In this document: positions 35,571 through 46,768 of the stretch, piece after piece
Position numbering within the stretch: the stretch's first letter is position 1
How the letters are laid out: the number at the start of each line of letters is the position of its first letter
Origin: Poecilobothrus nobilitatus
Taxonomy: Eukaryota; Arthropoda; Insecta; Diptera; Dolichopodidae
Length of the DNA: 64,000 bases
Reading direction: 5' to 3'
NCBI GenBank assembly: GCA_947095535.1
Contig: OX352773.1
Coordinates: 1,860,001 to 1,924,000 of the forward strand
The notes under the pieces: generated by a model
Databases searched by the model: none
The model's input: the letters and a program-made list of their open reading frames with translations, nothing else
What the model was told of the DNA's origin: nothing
Made by a program: the position numbers and the translations under genes

Positions 35571-36346
35571 TTCAGCACATATCCAAAAAAAAATTTGAAA
35601 AATCTGCTTATTAGTTTCACTCTGTCCGTCCGCCCCTTTGTTTACGAAACTTCTACACCATTAAAGATAGACCAATGAGTTCTAGAACAACTTTTTTATG
35701 CAGCACCATCCATTGCAGAACTACAGCCCCTCAAATTTTGAAAAAACCCTATTTTAGAATGTGTATAATATCTCTAGTTCTGCTTAACATTTTGTCCGTC
35801 TAAAAACACCATACGACAACACTTTTCTTTACCTTCATAAATCAATATCAAATTATACACTTTTTTAAATTTAGAAAACTCTTGCAAAATTACAACAACA
35901 TAATGGTAAATATTAATATTACCATTATGTTTTTGTAATTTTGCAAGAGTTTTCTCCCTTCATAACTCCAGCATGCTTTTAGATAGGGACTTGAAATTTT
36001 TGAGAAAAGCAAAAACTTTTAATAATTAGATTAGTTTTCTCAAAAAAATTGTTTGTATCACCCCTTGTTTAAGGGCTATTAGGGCTCAAAAATTGAAATT
36101 TAACTATTTTTAAACACCTGTAACTTAGGCAGCTGTACAAGTTTTTTAAAAATAAAACGCCAAAATTAATGATTCAACATTATAATTTTTCAACAAGTGT
36201 CAATGGTTCTTCTTTATTATGTAGGATTCTCTTAAAATTGAAAAAAGTATATTCTTATTTTTCACTTTTTTTCTTATCTTATGTATAAAATTAGAAGGGT
36301 CAAAATTACCAATTTTGGTGCAAGTCACAATTCTAAACAGTTTATA
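35571..36346 (+). mobile_element. HINE-A copy, 3' truncated
   Basis: Begins CAGCACATATCC, CTTATTAGTTTCACTCTGTC and CGAAACTTCTACACC and ends within the 3' part (GTGCAAGTCACAATTCTAAA, CAGTTTATAT), where a HINE-D head is joined. An 83-bp near-perfect palindrome is embedded at 35873-35955. Confidence 0.75.
35873..35955. repeat. Near-perfect palindrome inside HINE-A
   Basis: AGAAAACTCTTGCAAAATTA on the left is mirrored by TAATTTTGCAAGAGTTTTCT on the right around TAAATATTAATATTA. Other copies of the element lack the left arm at this point, so the arm is an inverted copy of the right arm made locally. Confidence 0.8.
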
Positions 36347-36960
36347 TTTAACAGTTTAGCTTCACTTTGTCCGTTTCTCTGGGTGTTTACAAAACTTCTA
36401 TAGCGTTTGAAATTAAGCAATGAAATTTTAACTACGGATAGGCATCGCCAACAACCTAATTTTTCTGTAGCTCCAGAAAAATTACAAAGCCCTACAAAGT
36501 TCAAAAAAGCTCTATCTTTAAATTGTTATAACACAGAAAAAGTCTATAAATCATATTTTCAATCTGGAAATGCGAAACGATAGCTGCTTTTATAAACTTT
36601 ATAAATATATATATAACAAATACGTGGTATTTTAATATACCGTTAAGTGAAACTCAATTTTTGTAAAAATTTGGACAACTTCTATCTTTCAAACTGTTTA
36701 ACTTAGAAGCTTACAATTGAGAGGAGTTAGATCTTTGGAAATAAATATGAGTCATTTCAGCAGATATTTTTGTGTCGTCCCCCGTTTAGGAGCTGTATGG
36801 GTCGAAACTGAAAATTCTCCATTTTTAAACACCTGTAACTTGGGCACCTGCCCAAATTTTTTTGAAGTATGTAATACACAAAAATTAAAGCTCCAACATA
36901 CATATTATATGTATATATAGTAGGCACAATTTCTTTTTTAGGGTCTATCTTGGTTCTATG
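36347..36960 (+). mobile_element. HINE-D copy, 5' part
   Basis: CACTTTGTCCGTTTCTCTGG, GTTTACAAAACTTCTATAGC, GTTTGAAATTAAGCAATG and ACTACGGATAGGCATCGCC match 62.5 and 23.6 kb in order. Internal words AACGATAGCTGC, ATATACCGTTAAGTGAAACT and CACCTGTAACTTGGGCACCT follow. The 3' terminus is lost. The 67-codon frame is part of the element. Confidence 0.65.
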
Positions 36961-37469
36961 TAAATAAATAGAAAAATATAAAGAGTGGTACGTTCATACA
37001 TATGCATGTACATATATATGTCTTCTTGTAATAGATAATCTTTTTTTATTACATAGTCAATTAAATACACAATGTAAGTTACATATGTAAGTTACATAAT
37101 TCATATCATTATGTGTACAATATGTATAAACTATAGCATGTGGATAATAATGTATGTGTCTTAATGTAATTTAGAAAGTTTTGGCTTTATCTATACATTG
37201 TACATATGATGTTTGGGTATAAATATGTTTTATCTTGGACTGGGTTTGTAATACCGTTTTTAAGGTGGTTAAATAATTTTTCGAAGTTTAACTGTACGCT
37301 TTATATTATTTATTTATTTAAACATTGAATTGTTTGGGCTTTTTAACTCAGAAAGGTTTTTTAAAGGCTTTATATTATTATTAAATGTAGGTATGTACAT
37401 ATGTTGAAACATGTATGTACATATGTATGTATGTACTATGTACGAACATAGCAATACAAAGGTATATGT
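36961..37469. other. AT-rich spacer with TACATATG-type simple repeat
   Basis: Contains ATGTACATATGTATGTATGT-type sequence at about 37390-37440 and a GTAATAGATAATCTTT word at 37.03 kb, shared with the inverted repeats at 3.85/4.9 kb. Confidence 0.4.
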
Positions 37470-37690
37470 ATATTGTATATATGATTGTATCATACAATCA
37501 TACATACCTACATATAAGTGCCTATATGTACATATACCTAGGTAAGTATTTAAACCCCAGTTTTAGTTATAAAACAATCCCAGTTGGTTTTGTTTTTTTT
37601 TTATGTTGTGGCAATGCCAACCTGAGATCTACATTTTCGGAAGAATATAACAAAATAACAATATAACATCATATACTAGGGACCCCTGCT
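37470..37690 (+). repeat. Dispersed repeat E, copy 2
   Basis: Same ordered words as 24.34-24.56 kb: ATGATTGTATCATACAATCA, CTAGGTAAGTATTTAAA, GTTGTGGCAATGCCAACC and GAAGAATATAACAAAATAAC. Confidence 0.55.
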
Positions 37691-38744
37691 AAAGTGTTAT
37701 TAAATCTTACATATATTGCATTCAAATTCATATAATCGGCAGCTGCAGTTTAGACAAATACAATTTATCGAAAAACGACAATTCATACCTATAACATCGG
37801 GTATATTGTTCATTTTGCGACATACCTACATAAATACTTATTAAAGATTTATGAAAAATCAAATATTAAACGAAATGTTAGTATAAACAGCCCCTCATCC
37901 TTTTTGCTGCGGGTTTATTATTTATAGTTTGTTTATTTGGTGTTGTAGGTCCTTTTGATCTTGCGGAAGACAAATGCGGAAAAAATAATATATCTATATG
38001 CATGAAGCAATACATGGTTTTCATTTTGCACCCACAAAAGTACTAAAACGAAATGTAATTTTTTAAAAAATCTTGCTGTTCAAATCAATAGGTATTACTT
38101 TTTTTTGCTTTTTAAATTTTTGTTTAATAAAATTTGTAAAATTCTGTAAAATTTTAAAACTTAAAAGTATTCATATTGAAACGGAGTTAAGAAACAAAAA
38201 ACAAAATAGAAAGATCTGGTATTATGTTCATAATTTATCTGTCATTTGTCAATTCGAATTTACTATTATTGTTTTTGCAGCTATCATATTTTGCTGGTTT
38301 CTCGTTCATCTAAAAATAAAAAAAGGAGAAACAAATAATCAATTTCAAATTAAAATTATTTTTGTACTTATCTGAGTATCCTGGTTCCTGAGTGATGGTT
38401 GAATCCTGGTACCGATCAGCATCCAGCATCTTGAGGCATCATCTTTGTTTTTTTGTTGATATACCTAAAAATTAAAAGCTTATGTATATTTTATTTTAAA
38501 GTATTATTGATACTTACATTAATTGTCAAAACCATACAAATTCACAATATTAGATAGATATTGTCAAAATATAATTGTTTTAATTTTGGGACATAAGATG
38601 TCAGTTACATTAACTAAAATTAATTTAATTCACTATAATTTTATATTTTTTATATATTCAATGATTTTAACTCTTTATATACACTACATATGTTTTTTAT
38701 ACTTTGGTTTTTTTGTCATTTTTTATTATGTACTTTAAATTCAA
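37691..38744. other. AT-rich spacer
   Basis: No gene was recognised. Two frames (100 and 71 codons) are Phe/Ile/Lys-rich with no motif and are probably random in AT-rich DNA. Confidence 0.35.
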
Positions 38745-39016
38745 TGTTACTGAACTTGAGTTAAACGTTAGTCCTGAACCGTTTAACTCAAGTTTATATG
38801 AACCCAAATTTTATGAATTTTAATCAATCGATATCGTATCGTAAAAAAAGGTTGTTAAAATAAATTAAATTGAAAATAAAACAGTGCGTTTTATTATAAT
38901 AAAAAAAAATAACAGTGCGTTATTAATTTTTTAAAAATAGTGAAAATTCAATTAAATTGGATTGAATTGAACATTTGAATTAAAGATTTTTTTTGTATTT
39001 GTGTTTTAAACAAACA
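38745..39016 (+). repeat. Candidate BEL/Pao 5' LTR
   Basis: Starts TGTTACTGAACTTGAG and ends AAACAAACA, giving TG...CA termini just upstream of the primer site. It contains a hairpin (TTGAGTTAAAC.. / ..GTTTAACTCAA). At 272 bp it is short for the family, and no second LTR was found downstream, so the left edge is a guess. Confidence 0.4.
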
Positions 39017-39021
39017 TTTTT

Positions 39022-39038
39022 TGGTCCTTCGACCCGGA
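39022..39038 (+). promoter_or_regulatory. Primer binding site, tRNA-Tyr type
   Basis: TGGTCCTTCGACCCGGA is complementary, with one mismatch, to the 3' end of insect tRNA-Tyr, whose complement is TGGTCCTTCGAGCCGGA (recalled, not searched). It lies a few bases after the LTR candidate and 600 bases upstream of gag, where reverse transcription of the element would start. Confidence 0.7.
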
Positions 39039-39635
39039 TATTAAGCGGCAAACAAATTTGATTCTATTGTATGAAGTGTAAAAAGGAAAAATTAGAAAAT
39101 TTGTGCTGTTTGTATTTGGGTGACAAATTTGCAAGAACAATAACAGTGACTTTTATGAGAAAAATTAATATTAAAATATTATATTAAAAACAGTGACTGT
39201 TGAAATTCTCTAAGATAAATTATAATTAAAAAGAGTGAATTTTCAAAATTTGTAAAAACGAAAAAAAAAATAAAAACCAGTGACATTTTAAGCCCTTATA
39301 TAGTGAACAAAATATTAGGGTACAGAATCCCTAACGGTTTGGCACGCGCGCATTCGGTACGGTTTCTGGAAATAAAAGAGGAATACACAAAACAAAAGTA
39401 AGTCCGTTCTAATTATCATATACTAACAAAATTCACACAATATTAAATATAAACATTTAACAACACCAACATTTATAATAAAATTTTTATAAAAACATTC
39501 AACAACATCAATAAAATATATAAAAATTTTAAAAATATTTTTGCAACATTTTTTATATGCTAAAATTTTATTAACAAAATAAGGATTAACTAATTTGATT
39601 TATATAAGTTGTAAGTAGTTCTATATCGCGTTAAG
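39039..39635 (+). other. BEL/Pao 5' leader
   Basis: Untranslated region between the primer site and gag. AT-rich, with one GC-rich patch (GGCACGCGCGCATTCGG) near 39341. No frame was seen. Confidence 0.5.
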
Positions 39636-40770
39636 ATGTCAAAGGCAAAAACGAAAGCAACAATTATCGCGCAATTGGAAACCAATTTAAAGGATATGCT
39701 AACCTTTCAAGCTGATTTTAAGGAACTAGGGTCAAAGTTACGTGCGACTCAATTGGAAACAAGGCTGACATTAGTAGAAAACAGATTCAAGGAGTCGGAG
39801 AAATTGCACATGGCTGTTGTTGGCATGGATGACGTCGAAGAATATTTGAAGAGTGAAACATGGACAAAAATTTTAGAAGTGTATATGGATCTGCAACCTG
39901 AATTGAAGGATGCTTATGACCAGCTAGCAAAGGAAACCCCAGATTTGAGTTCCTCATTGGTTCCAACTCAACAAGATTTTGCGCCACCACGCTTGTGTTT
40001 ACCCCCGTTTGATAGCACGTATGAAAGTTGGCCGGCCTTTAAGAATACTCTAGACGCCTATTTCCTTCAATATTCGCAAATGTCGAATATACAGAAATTG
40101 AACGTGCTAAAGACCAAGGTGGAAGGAGATGCAGCAATACTCATTTAACATTTGCATTTAGAAGAATCAGGTTTTAAGTCAGCCATAACTATTCTCACTG
40201 ATCGTTATGAAAACTAAAGAGTGCTGGTGAACACACAGGTAAGGGTTTTACTAAATCAACCACAAATTACAGCTGGGTCGGCAATAGCAATCAAAAACAT
40301 GCTGGACACCACTATTGCAGCCTATCATTCCTTAAAAAATTTAAATATACTCGTGGAAAGCTGGAATAGTATTTTGATTTTCTTATTGGTTCAGAAATTA
40401 CCATTTCGAACTCAACTATTATGGGAGCAAAAGATTGGCAACTCTCGAACAATATCGGAATTCACAGTGTTCAAAGAATTTTTAGAATTCACATTAAATC
40501 AAAGAAGGTTAAGAAAACACCTACCAAAAATTTCCACATCGCGTCAGTAACTGGAGTTATTTGTACCATGTGTAAAGAGTCGCATATCTTAAGAAAATGT
40601 AAAAAATTTTTAGAACTGGCTATTAAACGATTGGACTTTGTAAGAACAAAAGCGTTATGCTGCAATTGTTTAGGAGAAGGCCACAAAGTACCGCAGTGTT
40701 CCAGCAATCACAAATGCCATGAGTGCCAGAAGCCACATCATATGTTACTGCACTTTTTTAGGCGAGCTTA
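39636..40770 (+). pseudogene. gag: BEL/Pao retrotransposon gag, broken
   Basis: The gag capsid/nucleocapsid protein of a BEL/Pao LTR retrotransposon; Gag packages element RNA in cytoplasmic particles. ATG at 39636 opens 170 codons with a coiled-coil-like N-terminus and then LPPFDSTYESWPAFKNTLDA, the hallmark of the DUF1759-type capsid region. In-frame stops lie at 40146 and 40215, and the same frame continues to 40550. A shift then leads into the nucleocapsid. There CTMCKESHILRKC (C-x2-C-x3-H-x4-C) and CCNCLGEGHKVPQC (C-x2-C-x4-H-x4-C) are zinc knuckles, and CHECQKPHHMLLH is the Cys/His tail that normally precedes the protease. Protease, reverse transcriptase and integrase are absent downstream, so only the 5' quarter of the element remains. 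Confidence 0.85.
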
Positions 40771-41620
40771 AAGTCGAACCGTTTTTTTTTTTTTCTATAT
40801 TTTAATTCTACAACAAAATCAGGAGTACCTTTTTTAAATCATGTCGGTCCCACTTCTAGTTCGCAAGATACGGGGGCTTCTTGCAACTTATAACTATGTA
40901 TGTACTCCGATGCTAGTTCAATATATAAAACAAAACAACATTTTTAAATTTGTAAAATATATTAAACAAAAACAATATTCACTAAAATACTAATTTATTT
41001 TTAATTATACATACTTCCTCTCCACTATATCCATTTTTAAATTTTTATTTAAACTTAAGCTTAAAATCTTCCAGAAACACCACACACGATACTTTTGACA
41101 TTTAATATCGCGTCAAATTGAAAACATCACTTTAAAGTCTTGCAGAATAACAAATCATCGCGTCAGTGATACTCTTTGTATGATAAGTTTTCAAGAATAT
41201 GGGTGATAATGTTATACATTTAGTTTATACATTTTTCTCTTTCATGTAATACACAAACAAAGAAACGGCAATCATTTTAAAATTTTTCTTTTATACATAC
41301 ATATGTATGTAAATTATGTAGATATCTGATATTTACGTTAACAGGAGTAATAGATTTTTTGTTTACATGCGATTTAAGTACCTACATATATTAGAATTTG
41401 ATGATAGGTATCTAAAAATGTAAATATACGTATCCATACATACAGACATATGTAGTTAGCATTAAGCTTAATATTTAATCTGTAAATCATAAAAATTCGA
41501 AAGATTAAAAAAAAATATTCACACAGTTAACATAAAATTCAAATCACACGGATTTAAGAAAAATATTCACACAGGCATCATATATACTCTATCCAAATTC
41601 ACTTTCTCTTTACATTTAAA
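40771..41620. other. AT-rich spacer
   Basis: No pol or LTR sequence follows gag. A small complex patch at 40835-40890 (CATGTCGGTCCCACTTC, AAGATACGGGGGCTTC) is unassigned. The rest is AT-rich. Confidence 0.35.
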
Positions 41621-41673
41621 CGCCATGGCAAAGGCAAAAAAAAAGTTTTACATGGCATGTATAAGATATTCAC

Positions 41674-41870
41674 ATGCACTATGTGATTTTCAATAAAGTA
41701 ATAGGTAAACGCATCAAATATGTATAATGTATACATACATACTCATTATTCAATTCTTTGGAATTTGTACTCTTTTTCTTTGCTTCGCTTTTTGTATAAC
41801 ACAAAATTGATTTTGTTGCTATTTTTTTCTTTTCTTTTTTTTTTAAGAACATTCAATTCAATGTAAAAAC
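41674..41870 (+). repeat. Direct repeat, copy 1 (possible empty site for HINE-B)
   Basis: CATGCACTATGTGATTTTCA, AATAAAGTAATA, CTCATTATTCAATTCTTTGG, AATTTGTACTCTTTTTCTT and AAATTGATTTTGTTGC recur at 42.57-42.74 kb. Here the T-run continues straight into AAGAACATTC. In the second copy HINE-B starts at that T-run. Confidence 0.6.
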
Positions 41871-42573
41871 AATAACAATTTTGTGTACCTATAATATAAA
41901 TATTATACATATTATGTAAATTGTAAATTGTTGAAGTGCCGAAAAAAAGAGAAACACAAGCAATTAAAAATAAAAAAAAATCTTATCTCAAAAATAATAA
42001 TTAATTTATGGACACCATATGGATATATTATCCATACACATTTGATATTGCTATATATTAACTAATAGATGGGAAGTTAGGTATAGTCGTTTCTTTTCTT
42101 CTTATGTGTTTTCCTATCTTAAGGGATTCAGTCAAAAAAATACATATGCTATATTGCTATGTATACACTTCGTTCACTGAGCTGTTTATATTTATTAAAA
42201 TAATGAAAAGCACTTTTTCATAACTAGTTTCATTCAGAGAATTTAAATTTTTATATTACTTAATAATTGATATATTTTGTTTTTAAAATTAAAATTTAAT
42301 TTAATTAACGTTATTCAAAATTTTAACTACTTATAAAGTAACAAAATAAGTGATAAAATTCTTTTAAAAATTAGAAATGATATTATTTCATCTTTTAGGA
42401 ACCTATTTCTGAGGAAACTAAAGCAATACATACGCACGGTTTACTCAGCTGTTTATCAAAATTGGTTGAAAATATTCTCTTCACTGCCTATCTATTAGTT
42501 AATATATCTATGATATAAGATATTTACTATATAAAAAATCAAATAGTGCATAGGCTATGGCAAAGGCAAGGCA
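41871..42573. other. AT-rich spacer with short inverted repeat
   Basis: TATATTAACTAATAGATGGG (about 42053) and CCTATCTATTAGTTAATATA (about 42488) are inverted. GAGCTGTTTAT/CAGCTGTTTAT words are also shared, so part of this stretch may belong to the duplicated segment. Confidence 0.35.
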
Positions 42574-42737
42574 TTCCCTTCCCATGCACTATGTTATTTT
42601 TAATAAAGTAATATGAAATAGGTACCTATGAATAATTTATATATATTCATTATTCAATTCTTTGGAATTTGTACTCTTTTTTCTTGTTTCGGTTTTTGTA
42701 TAACCAAAATTGATTTTGTTCCTATTTTCTCCTTTTC
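42574..42737 (+). repeat. Direct repeat, copy 2
   Basis: Matches 41674-41840 in order and ends in a T-run where HINE-B begins. Confidence 0.6.
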
Positions 42738-44314
42738 TTTATACCCGTACAATAAGTATCGGGTATAATAAAATTACTCCTCCGTTTGTAACACCTCGAA
42801 ATAAGCGAGCTAGATATACCTTCAAAGGTATGGATCGGATCAGAATGAAATTCTGAGTCGATTAAGCCATGTCCGCCTGTCCGTCAGCACGCTAACTCAA
42901 AAATTAAGAAAGCTAGAATCTTGAAATTTACACAAAATATTCTGGGAACAATTTGTAGGTTCCCCATTCTTGTTGGTTAAGCTCCGACCAAAACTTCGGG
43001 TAGCTCCCGAACAACTAACTTTTAGATCTCCACAATTTTTTTGAAATAGAGCCATGAAATTTTAACTACTGATAGATATCATAAAAATATTAATTTTATG
43101 ATTATATTAATTTTTTTGTAACCCCACCCGTTAAGAATCTACAGCCCCCCAAAGTTGGAAAAATCTCTATATTTAAGTTGTTATAACACAAGCTCTATAA
43201 AGTATATTTTCAATCTGAAAATTCCAAACGATAGGTGCTATTATGAGCTTTACAAACATGTATATAATAAATATATACTTGTGCTATACGGTGTATTAAT
43301 TTACCGTTATGCGAAACTGAATTATTGAAAAATCCTTTAACCCTTCTATCTTTTAAACGGTTTAAGTTGGAAACTTAAAATTTTGACACAAATTAGATCT
43401 TTGAGTATGACTCATTTCAGAAATTTTTTTTGTATCACTCCCCGTTTAGGAGCTGTAAGGGGTCAAAAACTGAAAATTTCCTATTTTTAAACACCTGTAC
43501 CTTGAACACATGTTAAAATTTTTTTGAAATAATACATAAAAATTAAAGCTTCAACATTATATCTTATTTCTGTTAACAACTTTTTTTAATAATATAGGGT
43601 TACTTTATAATTGACGAAAGTGTTACTTGATTTTCTCAAATTTTCTAACAAATTTATTTAATGAATTTTTTGCATTTTGTTTTACTCGATAATTTGAAAT
43701 TGCTGAGGATATAATGCGTAGTACAAAAAAATGTAAATCAATAAACAACATAACGTTTGCTTGAAGAATTTTTATTTATATGATATTGATATACATACAT
43801 ACTTATAATAATATTCATGTTTATTTACATATCGTATATATTACATACATATATGTATTTTATTGTACTTATAAGAAATTATTCTATGAATGGAAATATT
43901 TTTAAAGAAATAATGCAATGTATGGCGATATTATGTACTTATAACAATATAAATATACTATGTGCGCATTAATATAATATAATATTTAAAATTATATTTA
44001 CTATTTTGTACTAAGTAAATTTAATATACATTTACCGCTTAGTATTAAATAGTACTATAGAATATTTGAAAAAGTTTTGGATTGATAATCGTTATGTGGA
44101 AGGTTAGAATCTGCTTTTGAAGAATGTACATATAAACATATAGTTTGAATATATGTACAACCCATAGTTCTAGAAATTATAAAATTCACCCAAATTATTT
44201 TAAAATACTAAAATATTAAAAAAATAATATTGTAAGCAGAGTGACTGTGAACATACTAACGGTTCGTACGGGTATCTAAGAGTTGACAAAGGCAACTGTA
44301 TTCTTTCTCATTTT
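42738..44314 (+). mobile_element. HINE-B (DINE-1-like), full-length copy (~1.58 kb)
   Basis: The 5' end ATACCCGTACAATAAGTATC continues GGGTAT, a terminal hairpin. It is followed by CTCCTCCGTTTGTAACACC, a GTATGGATCGGATCAGAAT block and CATGTCCGCCTGTCCGTCAG, then GAATCTTGAAATTTACAC. This order closely parallels Drosophila DINE-1/INE-1. The interior has HINE-D-like units (TTACCGTTATGCGAAACTG; CCCCGTTTAGGAGCTGTAAG). The 3' end is CGTACGGGTAT, then the hairpin GTTGACAAAGGCAAC and TGTATTCTTTCTC. CGTACGGGTAT is the inverse of the 5' ATACCCGTACG (one change in this copy). No protein is encoded. Confidence 0.8.
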
Positions 44315-44590
44315 TCTTCAGAACATATAATGTTGTTGACATAATGTTGAATGACAGTTCCTTAATTCAAATTTTAATTTAGTAGCAGATTAGTTATGAA
44401 TTGTAGTTAACTTTACTAACTTTAACTTTAAAATTAGTTACCAATAATAAATACCTTATATGATATATAAATTAAAATTTTTTGTTTTTATTAATTTAGC
44501 TATTATTATAAGTTTAAAAATAATTCAATTTAATAGGTAGTTATTCTTCGTGACTAAAAAGCATAAAATAAAAAATAATAAAAAAATTTA

Positions 44591-44807
44591 CGATGGATGT
44601 TCCTTAAAAAAAATTTATATCAATATAGCAATTATATATTTGTCATAAAGCCCATGAAATTAAAATAAAAGCTGGAGGCAATATTTTCAAAATTTAAGTT
44701 TATAGTTATGCTTTTAATGCCTCCAACTTTTATTTTAATTTCACAGGCTTTATGGCACATATATAAATACTATATTGGGATAAATTTTTTTAAAGAAACT
44801 TCCATCG
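44591..44807. mobile_element. Foldback MITE: 90-nt arms, 37-nt loop
   Basis: CGATGGATGTTCCTTAAAAA on the left mirrors TTTTTAAAGAAACTTCCATCG-type sequence on the right. The inner arms CATGAAATTAAAATAAAAGC and ACTTTTATTTTAATTTCAC also pair. Nearly the whole 217 bp forms one hairpin with scattered mismatches. No coding capacity. Confidence 0.75.
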
Positions 44808-45039
44808 CAGCAATATAATTTAAAAAATTCCAGAAAAAATCGCAATTTAAAATTTATTTTCAACTTTTTAATTCAAAAAAAGCTGTTTTTTAAAAAATTT
44901 TTTTATTTGTCTTTAATTTATTTAAATATTTAATATAACAAGAAGTGCTAACGTACTGTCTGTTATTTTTGGGGGAATAAAGTTTCACAAATATGTAACT
45001 CGAATGGTAAGACGAAAATATTTAACAATAAAAATTATG

Positions 45040-45700
45040 GAGTAATAATAAAATGTCAAGTATGTGAAAAGAAAGGTTGGACGTTCAAGCATTATAAGAA
45101 AGAACAAAAATAATTATAATGTTAAGAGCATATACAAGATTGCTTAATACAATTGAGAGTTAAAGTTTGGTGCAAAATCAGCAAAATAATAATATATATT
45201 GAATTTCAATAAGAAGATTAAAGAAATCTCAATCAAATCAAAGAAAACTGCTTGAACGCCATTTTTACACTTAAATCCATTATCCTTGTATCTGCCCCTT
45301 ATTTTAATATCACCCATTAATTCAAAATTTTTTGATAGTCTTCTTTAAAAATATAAAAACAATAATATGTATTTGAAAATAGAAATTATACGCAGAAATA
45401 GTACTAAAAATATCCTGCCAGAAAATCGTGATCAGAAAATTTTATTAGAATCATGTTTATTTAGAGAAGAAAAAATAGAACAAGTAAAATAAATGGAAGA
45501 AAACGAATCAGCCCATATTGAAAATGTTAAATAATATTAACAAAATTGTTTTTGTTGATAAACTCCTTTAAAAACCAACAAAGAGGTCCTAACAATAAGA
45601 AATTGTATTCGTGCGATAGCTAATTGTGATGTGTTTACAGAGTTAAGGAGCAAAATAAAAAGAAAAGAAAATAAATATAAACTCTAAAAATATGAAATTT
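45040..45700 (+). other. Coding-like remnants, possibly retroelement gag
   Basis: At 45050-45110 one frame reads KCQVCEKKGWTFKHYKKEQK, the spacing of a CCHC zinc knuckle with His and the last Cys replaced. At 45410-45490 ILPENRDQKILLESCLFREE, and near 45590-45650 IRNCIRAIANCDVFTELRSK, also read like protein. No continuous frame exists and no family can be named with confidence. Confidence 0.3.
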
Positions 45701-46194
45701 CTTTACATGAAAGACATGTCGTCGAATGTCCTTTTTTATTTCTATTAAAATTAAAGTTATTGCTTTGTTCATTTTTATTTTTGTTTCTATTATAATTGCC
45801 ACGTTTCAAATGTGATTTTTTAGCACAAATTCTGAACAAATTTCGTATGTCCCAGATTTTTTTATTACGTATAGTAATATCTATAGATAATGTGGTTTCA
45901 TTACTCTTTGGCGTTTTTTTTTTCTTTTTGTAAGAATTATTGTAATTTTTGTGATTAACATGCATATAAGCGTTTATATAAAAAAAAAAGGGATCTTATA
46001 TGGATCAATAAAACATAAGTTTTACTATTTCTTTGCTTCAGTGTAAATTGTTAAATACATTACCTTTCTTGATTTGTTATACATTAAAACTCATAATCTC
46101 ATCCTAAAAAATTGAATGTAAAATTATAGTAATTATAGTTCGTGTTTTTTAATTCAAGGAAAAAATTTATATATGAACCAGGCAAATGTAAAAC
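45701..46194. other. AT-rich spacer
   Basis: A 93-codon minus-strand frame (45684-45965) is Asn/Lys-rich. It ends in a few Cys/His residues but lacks a clear knuckle, so I do not call it a gene. Confidence 0.3.
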
Positions 46195-46375
46195 CTTAGG
46201 TTATTAAAAGCGCACATTTTCCAAAAAAACAGTTTAGAATATTGTGACTTGCACCAAAACTGTGCGACTCTGTGCGGTTTTCCTTAGAATTTTATTTTAT
46301 GAAAAAACAAGGATACTTTCTTCAAAATTAAGAAAACACCTTATAATTAAAAAAAAAGTAGTTAACACGTGATAA
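46195..46375 (-). mobile_element. HINE-A 3'-end fragment
   Basis: Complement of the 3' end: AAACCTTAGGTTATTAAAAG, CGCACATTTTCC, then CAGTTTAGAATATTGTGACT and TTGCACCAAAA. Confidence 0.55.
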
Positions 46376-46461
46376 TAAAACAAAATCATAGAAAAATTCA
46401 GAAAGTATTTAATGATTGGTTTATAAAATGACTAGCGTTAACGTAATTATGTATATAATAT

Positions 46462-46768
46462 TGTTGCGTGTTTATCGGTTCGCAATTATTTATCTGTTTT
46501 TCAATAAATAATAACACTTTAACTTTACTGTATCTTTTCGGTTGATTCGATCTTAACTCTATCACATCTAAATTAGAACTCTTTTCTATTTACAGAAATT
46601 GGCGATAATTATACAAAATTTCTTATATTCTTTAACAATAAAGGTTACTTTACATTAATCTAGACAACTTATTACTAATACTAATACAAATATAATGTTA
46701 TGTTAATGTTATTATTATTCTTAAAGCTAATATTATTTATTTCACTTATATTTCTATATAGATTGTTG
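46462..46768 (-). repeat. 3' LTR of gypsy-like element (inner part deleted)
   Basis: Aligns with 48322-48610: TGTTGCG, then TCGGTTCGCAATTATTTATC, ATAATAACACTTTAAC, AGAACTCTTTTCTATTTAC, AATTGGCGA and CTAATACTAATACAAATATA. It ends early at about TATATAG compared with the other LTR. ATAT before 46462 and ATAT after 48790 are a candidate 4-bp target duplication. Confidence 0.75.

Noticed and set aside
38073..38738. Two frames (100 and 71 codons) as membrane proteins
   Set aside because: Phe/Ile-rich by base composition in AT-rich DNA; no coding signature or conserved motif.
40489..40707. 72-codon minus-strand frame
   Set aside because: Shadow of the BEL gag zinc-knuckle region.
39636..40770. 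Intact BEL/Pao element
   Set aside because: Two in-frame stops, a frame change and absence of protease, RT, integrase and a 3' LTR.
44591..44807. Calling the long hairpin a microRNA gene
   Set aside because: Structure alone is not enough; length and AT-rich arms fit a foldback MITE, and no expression data are available.
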